Shown here piece by piece: positions 35,937 to 44,250 of a DNA stretch of 62,334 nt. The notes beneath the pieces were generated by a model. The model was not told the DNA's origin. It made no database searches and saw nothing but the letters and a program-made list of their open reading frames with translations. Numbering within the stretch: position 1 is the stretch's first letter; the number at the start of each line of letters is the position of its first letter. Position numbers and translations under genes: made by a program. This DNA comes from Bacteroidota bacterium (lineage in GTDB: Bacteria > Bacteroidota > Bacteroidia > Bacteroidales > JABHKC01): positions 1 to 62,334 of the forward strand of contig JABHKC010000016.1 in NCBI GenBank assembly GCA_018692315.1, in the 5' to 3' direction.

Positions 35937-36521
35937 TTGTTCGGCAACAAAAATATAACAAAAATATCTGATATAGAGCTTATTATCAGTTACAAAAAAA
36001 GTAACAATCACTCAATCGTGGGCGAGTTGTTCAAACGCTATACTCAATTTGTTTTTTTAGTTTGCATGAAATACTTAAAAAATGAAGAAGATAGCAAAGA
36101 CGCAATGATGCAAATTTATGAAAAACTTTTTGTAGATCTGAAAAAGCATAATATTGCAAATTTCAAATCGTGGCTTCATGTTGTTACGAAAAATTTTTGT
36201 TTGTTGAAAATTCGTAGCAGTAAAACAAAGGTACAGTTTTCGGAATCTATTATTATCGATGATGAAAGTGATTTAATAGAAGATTTTAGTTTTTTTCATA
36301 AAGATATTGAAAATGGAAAAGAAGAAAAATTGCAAAGCTTGGAAAAAGCTATCGAAAGTTTAAACGAAAAACAAAAGAAGTGTATAGAAATGTTCTATCT
36401 TCAAGAAAAGTGTTATAACGAAATTGCTGATGCGACCGGCTTCAGTCTGAAAAACGTTAAAAGTTTTATTCAAAACGGAAAAAGAAATATTAAAATGAAA
36501 CTCCAAAAAGATTATTCTTAA
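35937..36521 (+). CDS. ECF-type sigma factor (second system)
   Basis: A 194-residue sigma-70 family protein. Region 2 is visible in 'IVGELFKRYTQFVFLVCMKYLKNEEDSKDAMMQIYEK' type residues (key part 'CMKYLKNEEDSKDAMMQIYE') and 'FKSWLHVVTKNFCLLKIRS'. Region 4 is in 'LNEKQKKCIEMFYLQEKCYN' and 'EIADATGFSLKNVKSFIQNGKRNIK'. The frame has no early ATG, so I use TTG 35937. The next in-frame ATG (residue ~43) would remove part of region 2. The next gene starts 3 nt after the stop and encodes the likely anti-sigma factor. Confidence 0.85.
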   Translation: MFGNKNITKISDIELIISYKKSNNHSIVGELFKRYTQFVFLVCMKYLKNEEDSKDAMMQIYEKLFVDLKKHNIANFKSWLHVVTKNFCLLKIRSSKTKVQFSESIIIDDESDLIEDFSFFHKDIENGKEEKLQSLEKAIESLNEKQKKCIEMFYLQEKCYNEIADATGFSLKNVKSFIQNGKRNIKMKLQKDYS

Positions 36522-36524
36522 GTA

Positions 36525-37742
36525 ATGAAAACCAAATACGATAATATTTTCTCAAAATCAGAATGTGTTTCAATAGATATGAAACAAAAATATCTTGAAA
36601 ATAAATTAGATTCGAAAGAGATGTTTTTGGTTGAAAAACATTTGCTTGATTGCGAAATGTGTTCCGATGAGATGGAAGGATTGTCTTATTTGAAAAATAT
36701 TAATCAACTCAAAGATATTAATGAGAAGATTGTCTTACCTGGCATTTTCAATAATAATTATGAAAAGCCTAAAACTATAAGGCTAAATAGCTGGAAAAAA
36801 GTTATTTCGATTGCTGCTATGGTAGTTGTTATTTCAGGGATTTTTGTAATTGTAAATAATTTAGTTGAGAAAAACCAATCTGAATATATGGCCGTTGAAA
36901 CCGAAAGTGAAATTGACAGCTCTCAGAATATCCATTTTGAGGATCTATATGAAATGACTGTAGTTGAAGAAAAGATTGAAAAAGAATTTAAGGGAATAGA
37001 AAAACAAGAACTCAATAAACAAGAAATTGAAAAACCCGAAATTGAAGATTATAAAGAGCTACAAATAGTTGAAAACGTAGAAGTTGTTGAAAATCAGTTG
37101 AGCGTGATGGATGAAGATATTACAGAAGAAGAATCTGATTATGAAAATGAAATCTATGAAATATCAGAAGAAGAAAATGAAAATCTGAAAAAACCTAAAA
37201 GCAATCAATCTTTTGAGAAATCTTCTCAGAAATCGATAAGTGCAAATGTGCCGGAGGCAAGAAGATTTAAAGCTGTTCAACCAGCATCGGAAAGTGTTGA
37301 AGAAACCAAGAGCCCAAAAAATCATTTTCAAATCTCAAATATTAGTGAGAAAAAAAGGAGCAAAAGCCATATCAAGGAGCAGACAAATGAAAAGAGCGAT
37401 TTGGATAAAGCTATGAATAAATATAATGCCGGAAAATATAAATCGGCATTAAAAATACTCAGCAAAGAAATATCAAAACAAGAAGACAATTTTCAAGCTA
37501 TATATTTTTCAGCACTTTGCTACTTTGAAACTGAAAAATATGATGAAGCTTTAAACAATTTAGACAAAATAATTTTGGCAAAAAGTCCTAATTATTTAGT
37601 GAAAGCACAAATAAAAAAAGCTGAAATTCTGATTGTGCAAAAAAAATATGAAGAAGCAAAATCTATATTACATCAGATTATTCAAAAAAATGGTGAGCTT
37701 CAACATAAGGCAATCGAATTGTTGGAAACTATTACTAATTGA
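36525..37742 (+). CDS. Zinc-finger anti-sigma factor with TPR domain
   Basis: A 405-residue protein. The N-terminal zf-HC2-type motif H39-x3-C43-x2-C46 ('KHLLDCEMC') is the zinc-binding anti-sigma signature. One membrane helix spans about 91-113. The outer part starts with a Glu-rich, low-complexity stretch (about 120-230), continues through a basic linker, and ends in TPR repeats (about 295-405: 'MNKYNAGKYKSALKILSKEI', 'EKYDEALNNLDKIIL', 'KKYEEAKSILHQIIQK'). It would hold the ECF factor at the membrane and sense an envelope signal. It parallels the TPR protein at 3553-4329, which lacks the zinc motif. Confidence 0.85.
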   Translation: MKTKYDNIFSKSECVSIDMKQKYLENKLDSKEMFLVEKHLLDCEMCSDEMEGLSYLKNINQLKDINEKIVLPGIFNNNYEKPKTIRLNSWKKVISIAAMVVVISGIFVIVNNLVEKNQSEYMAVETESEIDSSQNIHFEDLYEMTVVEEKIEKEFKGIEKQELNKQEIEKPEIEDYKELQIVENVEVVENQLSVMDEDITEEESDYENEIYEISEEENENLKKPKSNQSFEKSSQKSISANVPEARRFKAVQPASESVEETKSPKNHFQISNISEKKRSKSHIKEQTNEKSDLDKAMNKYNAGKYKSALKILSKEISKQEDNFQAIYFSALCYFETEKYDEALNNLDKIILAKSPNYLVKAQIKKAEILIVQKKYEEAKSILHQIIQKNGELQHKAIELLETITN

Positions 37743-37776
37743 AATTCAGCTTTTCTGCTCTTATCCTTATAATTAT

Positions 37777-37986
37777 TTAGTTTGTAAAGAAATCGAGTAC
37801 ATTTCCCAATTTGTTGCTTTTTTCGCTATAAAGTTCTGTAAACGAACACTTCGTGCAAGTTACAGTTGTAAACCTTTTGTTTTGTATGTTGAATATTTTT
37901 GTAACAAAACTTCCTGTAGTTCTTATTTCTCCTAATTCGCAAATGCTGCTTCCGCATTTCGGGCATTTGTATTTTATTTTGTTCAT
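37777..37986 (-). CDS. Zn-ribbon nucleic-acid-binding-like protein
   Basis: A 69-residue protein with two CxxC pairs ('YKCPKCGSS' and 'VTCTKCSFTE') forming a zinc ribbon. The pattern 'FVTKIFNIQNKRFTTVTC' and the C-terminal 'LGNVLDFFTN' match the small COG3478-type family of predicted Zn-ribbon proteins. It has no known function beyond predicted nucleic acid binding. It is convergent with the anti-sigma gene and ends 34 nt from it. It may be the last gene of the leftward SPFH/Arc run. Confidence 0.8.
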   Translation of the reverse strand: MNKIKYKCPKCGSSICELGEIRTTGSFVTKIFNIQNKRFTTVTCTKCSFTELYSEKSNKLGNVLDFFTN

Positions 37987-38049
37987 GGGTTTTTATTTAG
38001 ATTAAAAAAAAGTTGTTTAAGATTACTCAAAACTTTGAAAAAAGGTAAT

Positions 38050-38208
38050 TTATTTTTCTTTTTTTAATCGTTTTGTGTCTTTTAAAGATTTATGTAAAAT
38101 CCATTCGAGCTGTCCATTAATACTACGGAATTCATCGGAAGCCCATTTTTCTATTGCCTCCATCATATCAGGATTTAGCCTCAAAAGGAAAGTTTTTTTC
38201 TTTGCCAT
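38050..38208 (-). CDS. Arc-family ribbon-helix-helix DNA-binding protein
   Basis: A 52-residue protein starting at ATG 38208: MAKKKTFLLRLNPDMMEAIE, then 'KWASDEFRSINGQLEWILHKSLKD'. The short 'TFLLRLNP' strand followed by two helices is the Arc/MetJ ribbon-helix-helix fold. The helix sequence (WASDEFRSINGQxEWIL) is the one usually found next to SPFH genes in Bacteroidota and other phyla. It starts 32 nt after the SPFH gene on the same strand. It probably acts as a small dimeric repressor, perhaps of its own operon. It is short, but the family match is strong. Confidence 0.88.
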   Translation of the reverse strand: MAKKKTFLLRLNPDMMEAIEKWASDEFRSINGQLEWILHKSLKDTKRLKKEK

Positions 38209-38240
38209 TTTAATTGCTTTTTGATATTCTTAAATATCAA

Positions 38241-39092
38241 CTAGTGTAAAGTTCCTGCATTGATAACCGGTGTTGCGTCTTTGTCAGAACATAAAACTAT
38301 CATAAGATTGCTAACCATCGTTGCTTTTTTCTCTTCTTCCAATTCAATAATATTTTTCTCGGAAAGTTGCTCTAAGGCTGTTTCTACCATGCTCACAGCT
38401 CCCTCAACAATTTTGAAACGTGCAGCAACTATTGCTGTGGCTTGTTGTCGGCGAAGCATTGCACCGGCAATTTCCGATGCGTATGCAAGATATGCAATTC
38501 TTGCTTCCATAACCTGAATTCCGGCAATTTCAAGTCTTTCAGTAAGTTCCGCTTCAAGAACATGATTCACCTCCTCGCCTCCAGAGCGTAAAGTGATATC
38601 TGCTTCCTGATCATCAAAATTATCATAAGGATAGTGTCCTGCCAATTTTCTGATTGCTGCTTCGCTCTGAATCGAAACAAAATGTTCATAATTGTCAACC
38701 TCAAATGCTGCCTTAAAAGTTTCTTCAACTCGCCATACCAGTACAATTCCAATCATTATTGGATTTCCAATTTTGTCGTTCACCTTAATTGGTTCACTAT
38801 CGAGATTTCTTGCTCGCAATGATATTTTTTTCTTAACAAAAAATGGATTTACACAAAAAAAACCGTTTTGTTTTACCGTACCTTTATAGTTGCCAAATAA
38901 AATTAAAACTGATGATTCATTGGGATTTATAACAAGTAGTCCCGCAATAATGAGCAAAGCTACAGGTAACAGAAGGATGAACCATAATACTTTCATTGCA
39001 GCTACTCCAAAAATTCCAATTCCTAATACAATTATTAATATGGTTAACCATAAATAACCTGAGGACGGATTGTATTCTTTTTCTTTTTTCAT
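38241..39092 (-). CDS. SPFH/Band 7 membrane protein
   Basis: A 283-residue protein. Two hydrophobic segments near the N-terminus (about 12-33 and 35-53) are followed by the SPFH domain (about 55-240). Features include 'VINPNESSVLILFGNYKGTV' and 'NGFFCVNPFF', and the 'LERLEIAGIQVMEARIAYLAYASEIAGAMLRRQQA' helix (key part 'YASEIAGAMLRRQQ'). SPFH proteins form oligomeric scaffolds in membrane microdomains. It forms a leftward pair with the Arc-like gene 32 nt downstream, an arrangement that recurs in many genomes. Confidence 0.9.
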   Translation of the reverse strand: MKKEKEYNPSSGYLWLTILIIVLGIGIFGVAAMKVLWFILLLPVALLIIAGLLVINPNESSVLILFGNYKGTVKQNGFFCVNPFFVKKKISLRARNLDSEPIKVNDKIGNPIMIGIVLVWRVEETFKAAFEVDNYEHFVSIQSEAAIRKLAGHYPYDNFDDQEADITLRSGGEEVNHVLEAELTERLEIAGIQVMEARIAYLAYASEIAGAMLRRQQATAIVAARFKIVEGAVSMVETALEQLSEKNIIELEEEKKATMVSNLMIVLCSDKDATPVINAGTLH

Positions 39093-39381
39093 TTTAGTAA
39101 TTTTAAATTGATATTAAAATAATATTAAATTCATATTAATTCGATACTTAAATGATTTCAAAAAGTTACATAAAATGAATTTTTTTTCTGATATTTTAAA
39201 TGCATAAATGGAATTCTAATTATTTGAAAAAGAAATTTACTTTTGCAGAAAAGTAAGAACTATATATTTCTTTCAATTATTTAATAATGTGGCTCAAATT
39301 GAAATTATTACATTGCTTTTGTTGTTTAAGTAAAACTGAATGTAAATTAAAGAAATTTCATATTCTGAAAAAGTAAATTTA

Positions 39382-40266
39382 ATGAGAAGCTCAAAAATAA
39401 TTGTTTATACTGGAGTCATTATTGCCACTATCATTTGGAGTTTGTCATTTATTTGGTACAAAGAAATATTTGAATACTTAAAACCAATTTCAACAGTATT
39501 TCTACGACTGATTATATCCACAATTTTTTTGGCAATCATTTCTATTTTTCTTAGGAAATTGCAAAAAATTGAACGCAGACATTATAAAATATTTGTTTTG
39601 CTAACACTTTTCGAACCGTTTTTATATTTTCTTGGCGAAAGTGTTGGATTGCAATATGTTTCTTCAAGTTTGGGAGCAATTGTAATTTCAACAATTCCGC
39701 TTTTTATGCCTTTCGCTGCCTACTATTTTTTGAAGGAAAGACTTTCGAAGTGGAATTTTTTAGGAATAATAATTTCATTATCGGGAGTTTTGTTAGTGAT
39801 ATTTAGCGGTAATCATGAAGTAAGTGGAGCTGTTACGGGCATTTTAATAATGCTTATTGCTGTAGTCTCAGCAATTTTTTATAACGTAATTTTGATAAGA
39901 CTCACAAAGCATTATAGTGTTTTTACAATTATTACATATCAAAACGGATTAGGGGCAATCTATTTTTTGCCGGTATTTTTCATCTTCGAGTACAATCACT
40001 TTCAGCAGGTGGAATTTTCAATTGGACTTTTGACACCGCTATTAGAGTTGTCTCTGCTGGCTTCGGGCTTTGCTTTCATATTTTTTACATTAGCGATGAA
40101 AAAATTGGGCGTTTCGAAAGCCAATGTTTTTATAAATCTTATTCCCGTTTTTACAGCAGTATTTGCATATTTTATGCTCGACGAACCATTAGGTTTTATA
40201 AAATTGGCTGGGATAGGATTAGTAATTTCTGGACTATTTTTGTCTCAATTGAGATTGAAAAAGTAG
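39382..40266 (+). CDS. EamA/DMT-family transporter
   Basis: A 294-residue membrane protein with ten predicted helices arranged as two EamA repeats ('IIWSLSFIWYKEIFEYLKP' at the start; 'LIPVFTAVFAYFMLDEPLGFIKLAG' type residues near the end, key part 'FMLDEPLGFIKLAG'). Members export metabolites or amino acids; the substrate cannot be read from the sequence. The YkgJ-type gene follows after 28 nt and is probably co-transcribed. Confidence 0.9.
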   Translation: MRSSKIIVYTGVIIATIIWSLSFIWYKEIFEYLKPISTVFLRLIISTIFLAIISIFLRKLQKIERRHYKIFVLLTLFEPFLYFLGESVGLQYVSSSLGAIVISTIPLFMPFAAYYFLKERLSKWNFLGIIISLSGVLLVIFSGNHEVSGAVTGILIMLIAVVSAIFYNVILIRLTKHYSVFTIITYQNGLGAIYFLPVFFIFEYNHFQQVEFSIGLLTPLLELSLLASGFAFIFFTLAMKKLGVSKANVFINLIPVFTAVFAYFMLDEPLGFIKLAGIGLVISGLFLSQLRLKK

Positions 40267-40294
40267 ATAGTTGTAACTTAAACTGTTGAAATAA

Positions 40295-40795
40295 ATGAAT
40301 TTAGAGAGCCTGAAAATAAATGCTCAAAAAGAGTATCAATCAAATAAGGACTTTTTCAAGAGGTTAAAAAGAAAAAAACCCAAGAGATTAGATGAAATTG
40401 TAAACAATTTGCATCAGCAGAAATTTCAGGAAATTGATTGTTTAGATTGTGCAAATTGCTGTACTACAATAAGCCCGACTTTGTACAATAAAGATATTGA
40501 AAAATTGTCTAAGCATTTGAGAATAAAACCTTCAGAGTTTTTTGAAAAGTATCTGAGTGTCGATTCAGAAAATGACTTTGTTTTCAAAAATTCACCTTGT
40601 CCTTTTTTACAAAGCGACAATTATTGTAGAGTATATGAATATAGACCAAAAGCATGTCGGGAATATCCTCACACCGATAGGAAAAAGTTTTTTCAACTTT
40701 TAGATTTAAGTTTGAAAAATACATTTGTATGTCCAGCAGTGTTTGAAATAGTGCAAGAACTCAAAAAAGCTGACCTGTCTAATCAAAAAAAATAA
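40295..40795 (+). CDS. YkgJ-family cysteine cluster protein
   Basis: A 166-residue cytoplasmic protein. The conserved cysteines lie in 'DCLDCANCCTTISP', in 'SPCPFL' and in 'YCRVYEYRPKACREYPH', which together make the CxxCCxxC...C...C...RPxxCRxxP pattern of the YkgJ/UPF0153 family. The family is thought to bind Zn or Fe-S; its biochemical role is not established. It is the last gene before a bidirectional terminator. Confidence 0.9.
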   Translation: MNLESLKINAQKEYQSNKDFFKRLKRKKPKRLDEIVNNLHQQKFQEIDCLDCANCCTTISPTLYNKDIEKLSKHLRIKPSEFFEKYLSVDSENDFVFKNSPCPFLQSDNYCRVYEYRPKACREYPHTDRKKFFQLLDLSLKNTFVCPAVFEIVQELKKADLSNQKK

Positions 40796-40812
40796 TTGAT
40801 TAATTGACAAAT

Positions 40813-40847
40813 AAAAAAGGCTGATTTAACAAAATCAGCCTTTTTTT
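40813..40847. terminator. Bidirectional terminator
   Basis: ggctgattt (40819-40827) pairs with aaatcagcc (40832-40840) around aaca. An A-run lies upstream and a T-run downstream, so it works in both directions. It separates the convergent YkgJ and Lys/Gln-rich genes. Confidence 0.9.
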
Positions 40848-40869
40848 AAATTATTCGAGAAATGAATTA

Positions 40870-41397
40870 TTACTCTCTATTTTGCATTTCTTGTCTTCTT
40901 TTTTGTCTTTCTTCTTTTGTCATAGTAGATTTTCCACCTTTAGCTCCTGCTGCTGCTCCACCTGCTTTGTTTGCTTTGCTTGGTCTCATCAACCAAATAA
41001 AATGGGTAGTAGTTTTTTCAGTTACTGTGTATGCATTAGATATCTCCAAGCCTTTGGTATTTAATACATTAACAACATCAACTAATGAACCAGTTTCTAA
41101 GACTGCGTCGAAAGTTTTTTTCGCTTCCTGATCTCTTTCAGAATCAGTAAACAATTCTTTGTCTTTTCCATAATCAACTGTAATATCCCATTTGCCAGAC
41201 TGTTCAACTGCTTTCAACAGAACATAACTTCCTCTTCGTTCTTTTTTCTCTTTAGCAGGTTTGTCACCTTTTTGCTTTTGAGTTTTTCCCTTCTGCCCTT
41301 GTTGTTGGTCTGCTTTTGGATTTTGACCCATACATTGCGAAGCTAAAAGACTAAAGCTAAGTAACAATACCAATATCACACTTCTGTAATTACTCAT
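40870..41397 (-). CDS. Secreted, basic Lys/Gln-rich protein
   Basis: A 175-residue protein with a signal peptide ('SVILVLLLSFSLLASQC') that could be a lipoprotein signal (ASQC). A low-complexity basic region follows (about 25-55, rich in Q, K, G, E), then a folded ~85-residue core ('VLLKAVEQSGKWDITVDYG', 'FDAVLETGSLVDVVNVLNTKG'). A second Ala/Gly/Lys-rich tail runs to 'MTKEERQKRRQEMQNRE'. I do not recognise the core. It has its own strand context between a terminator and the TonB receptor promoter. Confidence 0.7.
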   Translation of the reverse strand: MSNYRSVILVLLLSFSLLASQCMGQNPKADQQQGQKGKTQKQKGDKPAKEKKERRGSYVLLKAVEQSGKWDITVDYGKDKELFTDSERDQEAKKTFDAVLETGSLVDVVNVLNTKGLEISNAYTVTEKTTTHFIWLMRPSKANKAGGAAAGAKGGKSTMTKEERQKRRQEMQNRE

Positions 41398-41504
41398 AAT
41401 TTTAATTTTTTTAATTTAACATCAAATCTCTGAACGACAAAAGTCGCTTTTATATTTAAAAAAACAAAATATTTTTAAACTATTATTGCAATTTCATATT
41501 TTTT

Positions 41505-41512
41505 TATCTTTG
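41505..41512 (+). promoter_or_regulatory. -7 element (TATCTTTG) of the TonB receptor gene
   Basis: An exact TAnnTTTG match 68 nt before the ATG at 41581. A partial -33 (ATTG) has a short 16-nt spacer. Confidence 0.45.
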
Positions 41513-41580
41513 AAGAGTATTATTCAAAAAGTCTGATACTGGCAAGAATTTTGCTAATGAACTAAATTTCATTTTTTTAT

Positions 41581-43986
41581 ATGTATAAATATTCAATAAT
41601 ATTTTTCACCTTATTAACTATATGTTCCAATATTTTTAGTCAGACTATTACCGTTGTAGAAAAATTCAGTGGAAATCCGATTGAAAATGTAGCAATTTAC
41701 AATAAAAATAGAAACATTTCTACTTTGACTAAAAGTGATGGCAAAGCAGATATTTGCTTTTTCTCACTTTCAGATAGTCTCTATTTTCAACATAGAAGAT
41801 ACAAACCTTTAGTTTTGAATAATGAATACATCAAAAAAGTAAATTATATTGTTTCTCTCGAAGTCGAAAATTTTCTATTAGAGGAATTCGTTGTATCTGC
41901 TTCAAAATCAAAGGAGAAAAAAAATAGTGTTGCATATATGACAGATTTTATAGATTCTCGCAACATATCTATTCTTTCATCAAACACTTCTGCCGAAATT
42001 TTATCTGAAACAGGAAACATTATTGTGCAGAAATCGCAGGGTGGAGGTGGTAGTCCTATCATTCGTGGTTTTGAGGCTAATAAAATATTACTTGTCTTCG
42101 ATGGAGTTCGAATGAATAATGCAATTTATAGGAGCGGACATTTGCAAAATGCAATTACAATAGATAATTCGATTTTAGAAAAGACCGAAATTGTCTATGG
42201 ACCTTCGTCAGTTATGTATGGAAGCGACGCAATTGGTGGGGTAATAAGTTACAGCACAAAAGAGCCAAAACTTTCGACAAATGAAAGTACGATTTCTGAT
42301 GGAAGAGTCGAACTAAGCCTACTTTCGCATGGGGGCAGAAAGGGACATATTGATTATACTTTTGGTAAAAGTAAATTTGCCTCTCTTTCCAGCATAACTG
42401 TAAATTCTTTTGCTGATATTGTAATTGGAGAAAATAGAAAAAATTATGAAGATGATTTCGGAAAATGTTTTCATTTAGTGGAGACTTTTAGCGGGCACGA
42501 TTCTACTTTAATAAATAATAATCCAAATGTTTTATTTGGAACAGCTTATAAACAATACGATTTTTTGCAAAAGTTCTTAATTCAAATTTCTGAAAAAGAA
42601 AAACTTATAACGAATTTTCAATTTTCAAATTCAAGTTCAATAAATAGGTACGACAAATTGAATGATTATGATGGAGAAAATCTTAAATATGCAGAATATT
42701 ATTATGGTCCACAAAAGCGCTTTTTAAGTTCAATTGAATTAAATTCAAAAAAAAGCAATAAATGGTTTAGTGAATATACAGGAATTTTGAGTTGGCAAAA
42801 AATTGATGAAGATAGAATAAGCCGAAAATTTGGAATTGAAGATAGACTAATTCAAAATGAAGACTTAAAAATCTTAACAGGAACTTTAGATTTATTGAAA
42901 AATTACTCAGATTCAAATGTGATTAATTATGGTTTTGAGATAAACTATAATTTGCTTTCGTCCACGGCAAAATATGTCAATATTTTTGAATCTGAAAGTT
43001 TCCTTGCCCAAACCCGATATCCCGATGGTGGAAGTTTTACTCAAAATTACTCTACATATTTTCGATATAAATTTTATTTAAGCGATAAGAATATTTTTTC
43101 TTTAGGGTTCAGATATAGTCTATCAAAATTAAAATCTGAGTTTAAGGACTCAAGCTTTATTAATCTTCCATTCAGCTCAATAAATATTTTAACAGGTGCA
43201 CCAACCGGAAGTTTTAGTTTTATCCATCGATTTTCGAATGATTTTCGGATTAATACAATTATTTCTACAGCTTATAGAATTCCAAATGTTGATGATTATG
43301 GGAAAATTCGCGAAAAAATTGGCTTAGTTACAATACCAAACGACAAGCTAAAACCAGAATATGCCTATAATTTTGAGCTTGGATTAGTTAAAAAAATCTA
43401 TAAGAAATTTGAATTTCAAGCTGTTGTATATAGTACATTTTTAACTGATGCAATAGTTAGATCGTTCTATACTATAAATGGAGAAGATTCAATTGTTTAC
43501 GATGGCGAAATGTGCAGAATTATAACAAATGTAAATGCAGACAAAGCTTTAATTTCCGGAGCTTCAATCTCTTTGAAAGCACAACTATCGAAAAATATTT
43601 CGCTAAAAAGTAATATTAATTTTACAAAAGGTAGAACCTTGACGGATACAATAAACCAACCATTAGGGCATATTCCTCCTGTTTTTTCACAAACAAATAT
43701 TACGCATACATATAAAAAGATTAATTCTCAAATAAGCTTTATTTACCATGCTTGGAAACATATAGAAGACTTTTCTATTTATGGTGAAGACAACGAGTCT
43801 GAGGCAACAGAACTTGGATTTCCATCATGGTATTCTTTCAATGCAAAAATTTCTTACGAAATAAATGAGTTTGCGAAAGTCAACTTATCTGCAAATAATA
43901 TATTAGACCAATATTACAAAGTATTTGCATCAGGAGTGAGCTCGCCAGGAAGGAATTTTACAATTTCATTTGTGGCTTCATTTTAA
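41581..43986 (+). CDS. TonB-dependent outer-membrane receptor
   Basis: An 801-residue protein with a signal peptide ending 'NIFSQT'. A short carboxypeptidase-regulatory-like domain (about 22-95) precedes the plug ('NIIVQKSQGGGGSPIIRGFEANKILLVFDGVRMNN' region, key parts 'GGSPIIRGFEANKILL' and 'YGSDAIGGVISY'). A 22-strand barrel follows, ending in an aromatic 'FTISFVASF'. The SPxIRGFE motif is typical of heme or siderophore-type receptors, but I cannot identify the ligand. No SusD partner is adjacent, so this is not a polysaccharide utilisation locus. It lies 264 nt upstream of the putative sulfonolipid locus. Confidence 0.92.
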   Translation: MYKYSIIFFTLLTICSNIFSQTITVVEKFSGNPIENVAIYNKNRNISTLTKSDGKADICFFSLSDSLYFQHRRYKPLVLNNEYIKKVNYIVSLEVENFLLEEFVVSASKSKEKKNSVAYMTDFIDSRNISILSSNTSAEILSETGNIIVQKSQGGGGSPIIRGFEANKILLVFDGVRMNNAIYRSGHLQNAITIDNSILEKTEIVYGPSSVMYGSDAIGGVISYSTKEPKLSTNESTISDGRVELSLLSHGGRKGHIDYTFGKSKFASLSSITVNSFADIVIGENRKNYEDDFGKCFHLVETFSGHDSTLINNNPNVLFGTAYKQYDFLQKFLIQISEKEKLITNFQFSNSSSINRYDKLNDYDGENLKYAEYYYGPQKRFLSSIELNSKKSNKWFSEYTGILSWQKIDEDRISRKFGIEDRLIQNEDLKILTGTLDLLKNYSDSNVINYGFEINYNLLSSTAKYVNIFESESFLAQTRYPDGGSFTQNYSTYFRYKFYLSDKNIFSLGFRYSLSKLKSEFKDSSFINLPFSSINILTGAPTGSFSFIHRFSNDFRINTIISTAYRIPNVDDYGKIREKIGLVTIPNDKLKPEYAYNFELGLVKKIYKKFEFQAVVYSTFLTDAIVRSFYTINGEDSIVYDGEMCRIITNVNADKALISGASISLKAQLSKNISLKSNINFTKGRTLTDTINQPLGHIPPVFSQTNITHTYKKINSQISFIYHAWKHIEDFSIYGEDNESEATELGFPSWYSFNAKISYEINEFAKVNLSANNILDQYYKVFASGVSSPGRNFTISFVASF

Positions 43987-44250
43987 TATAGCTCTCGCAT
44001 TCCTATATAAATTTACTGTGTTGTATTATTTCTTATGTATATTTTGCATTGTCATAATGAAAATATTCTTTTCCGAAAAAATTCGTTAAACGTCTATAAT
44101 ACAGTTAACTAAAGGTGCTGTCCAAGTGGTGTAAACCTTTTATACTTTAAAAAATGTCCATCCTTTCTGGTAAGTGCGAAACTCAAATATAAAAACTTAA
44201 AATTTGTTACTGAAATAATTTTCTATTAAATAAATTAATTATAAAAAGAA

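Noticed and set aside
41581-43986. Polysaccharide utilisation locus (SusC/SusD)
   Set aside because: The TonB receptor has no SusD-like partner or carbohydrate enzyme next to it.
44110-44160. ggtgctgtccaagtggtgta and nearby sequence resembling an IS256-type end
   Set aside because: Only one short piece is present, with no matching opposite end, target duplication or transposase, so it cannot be called a mobile element.
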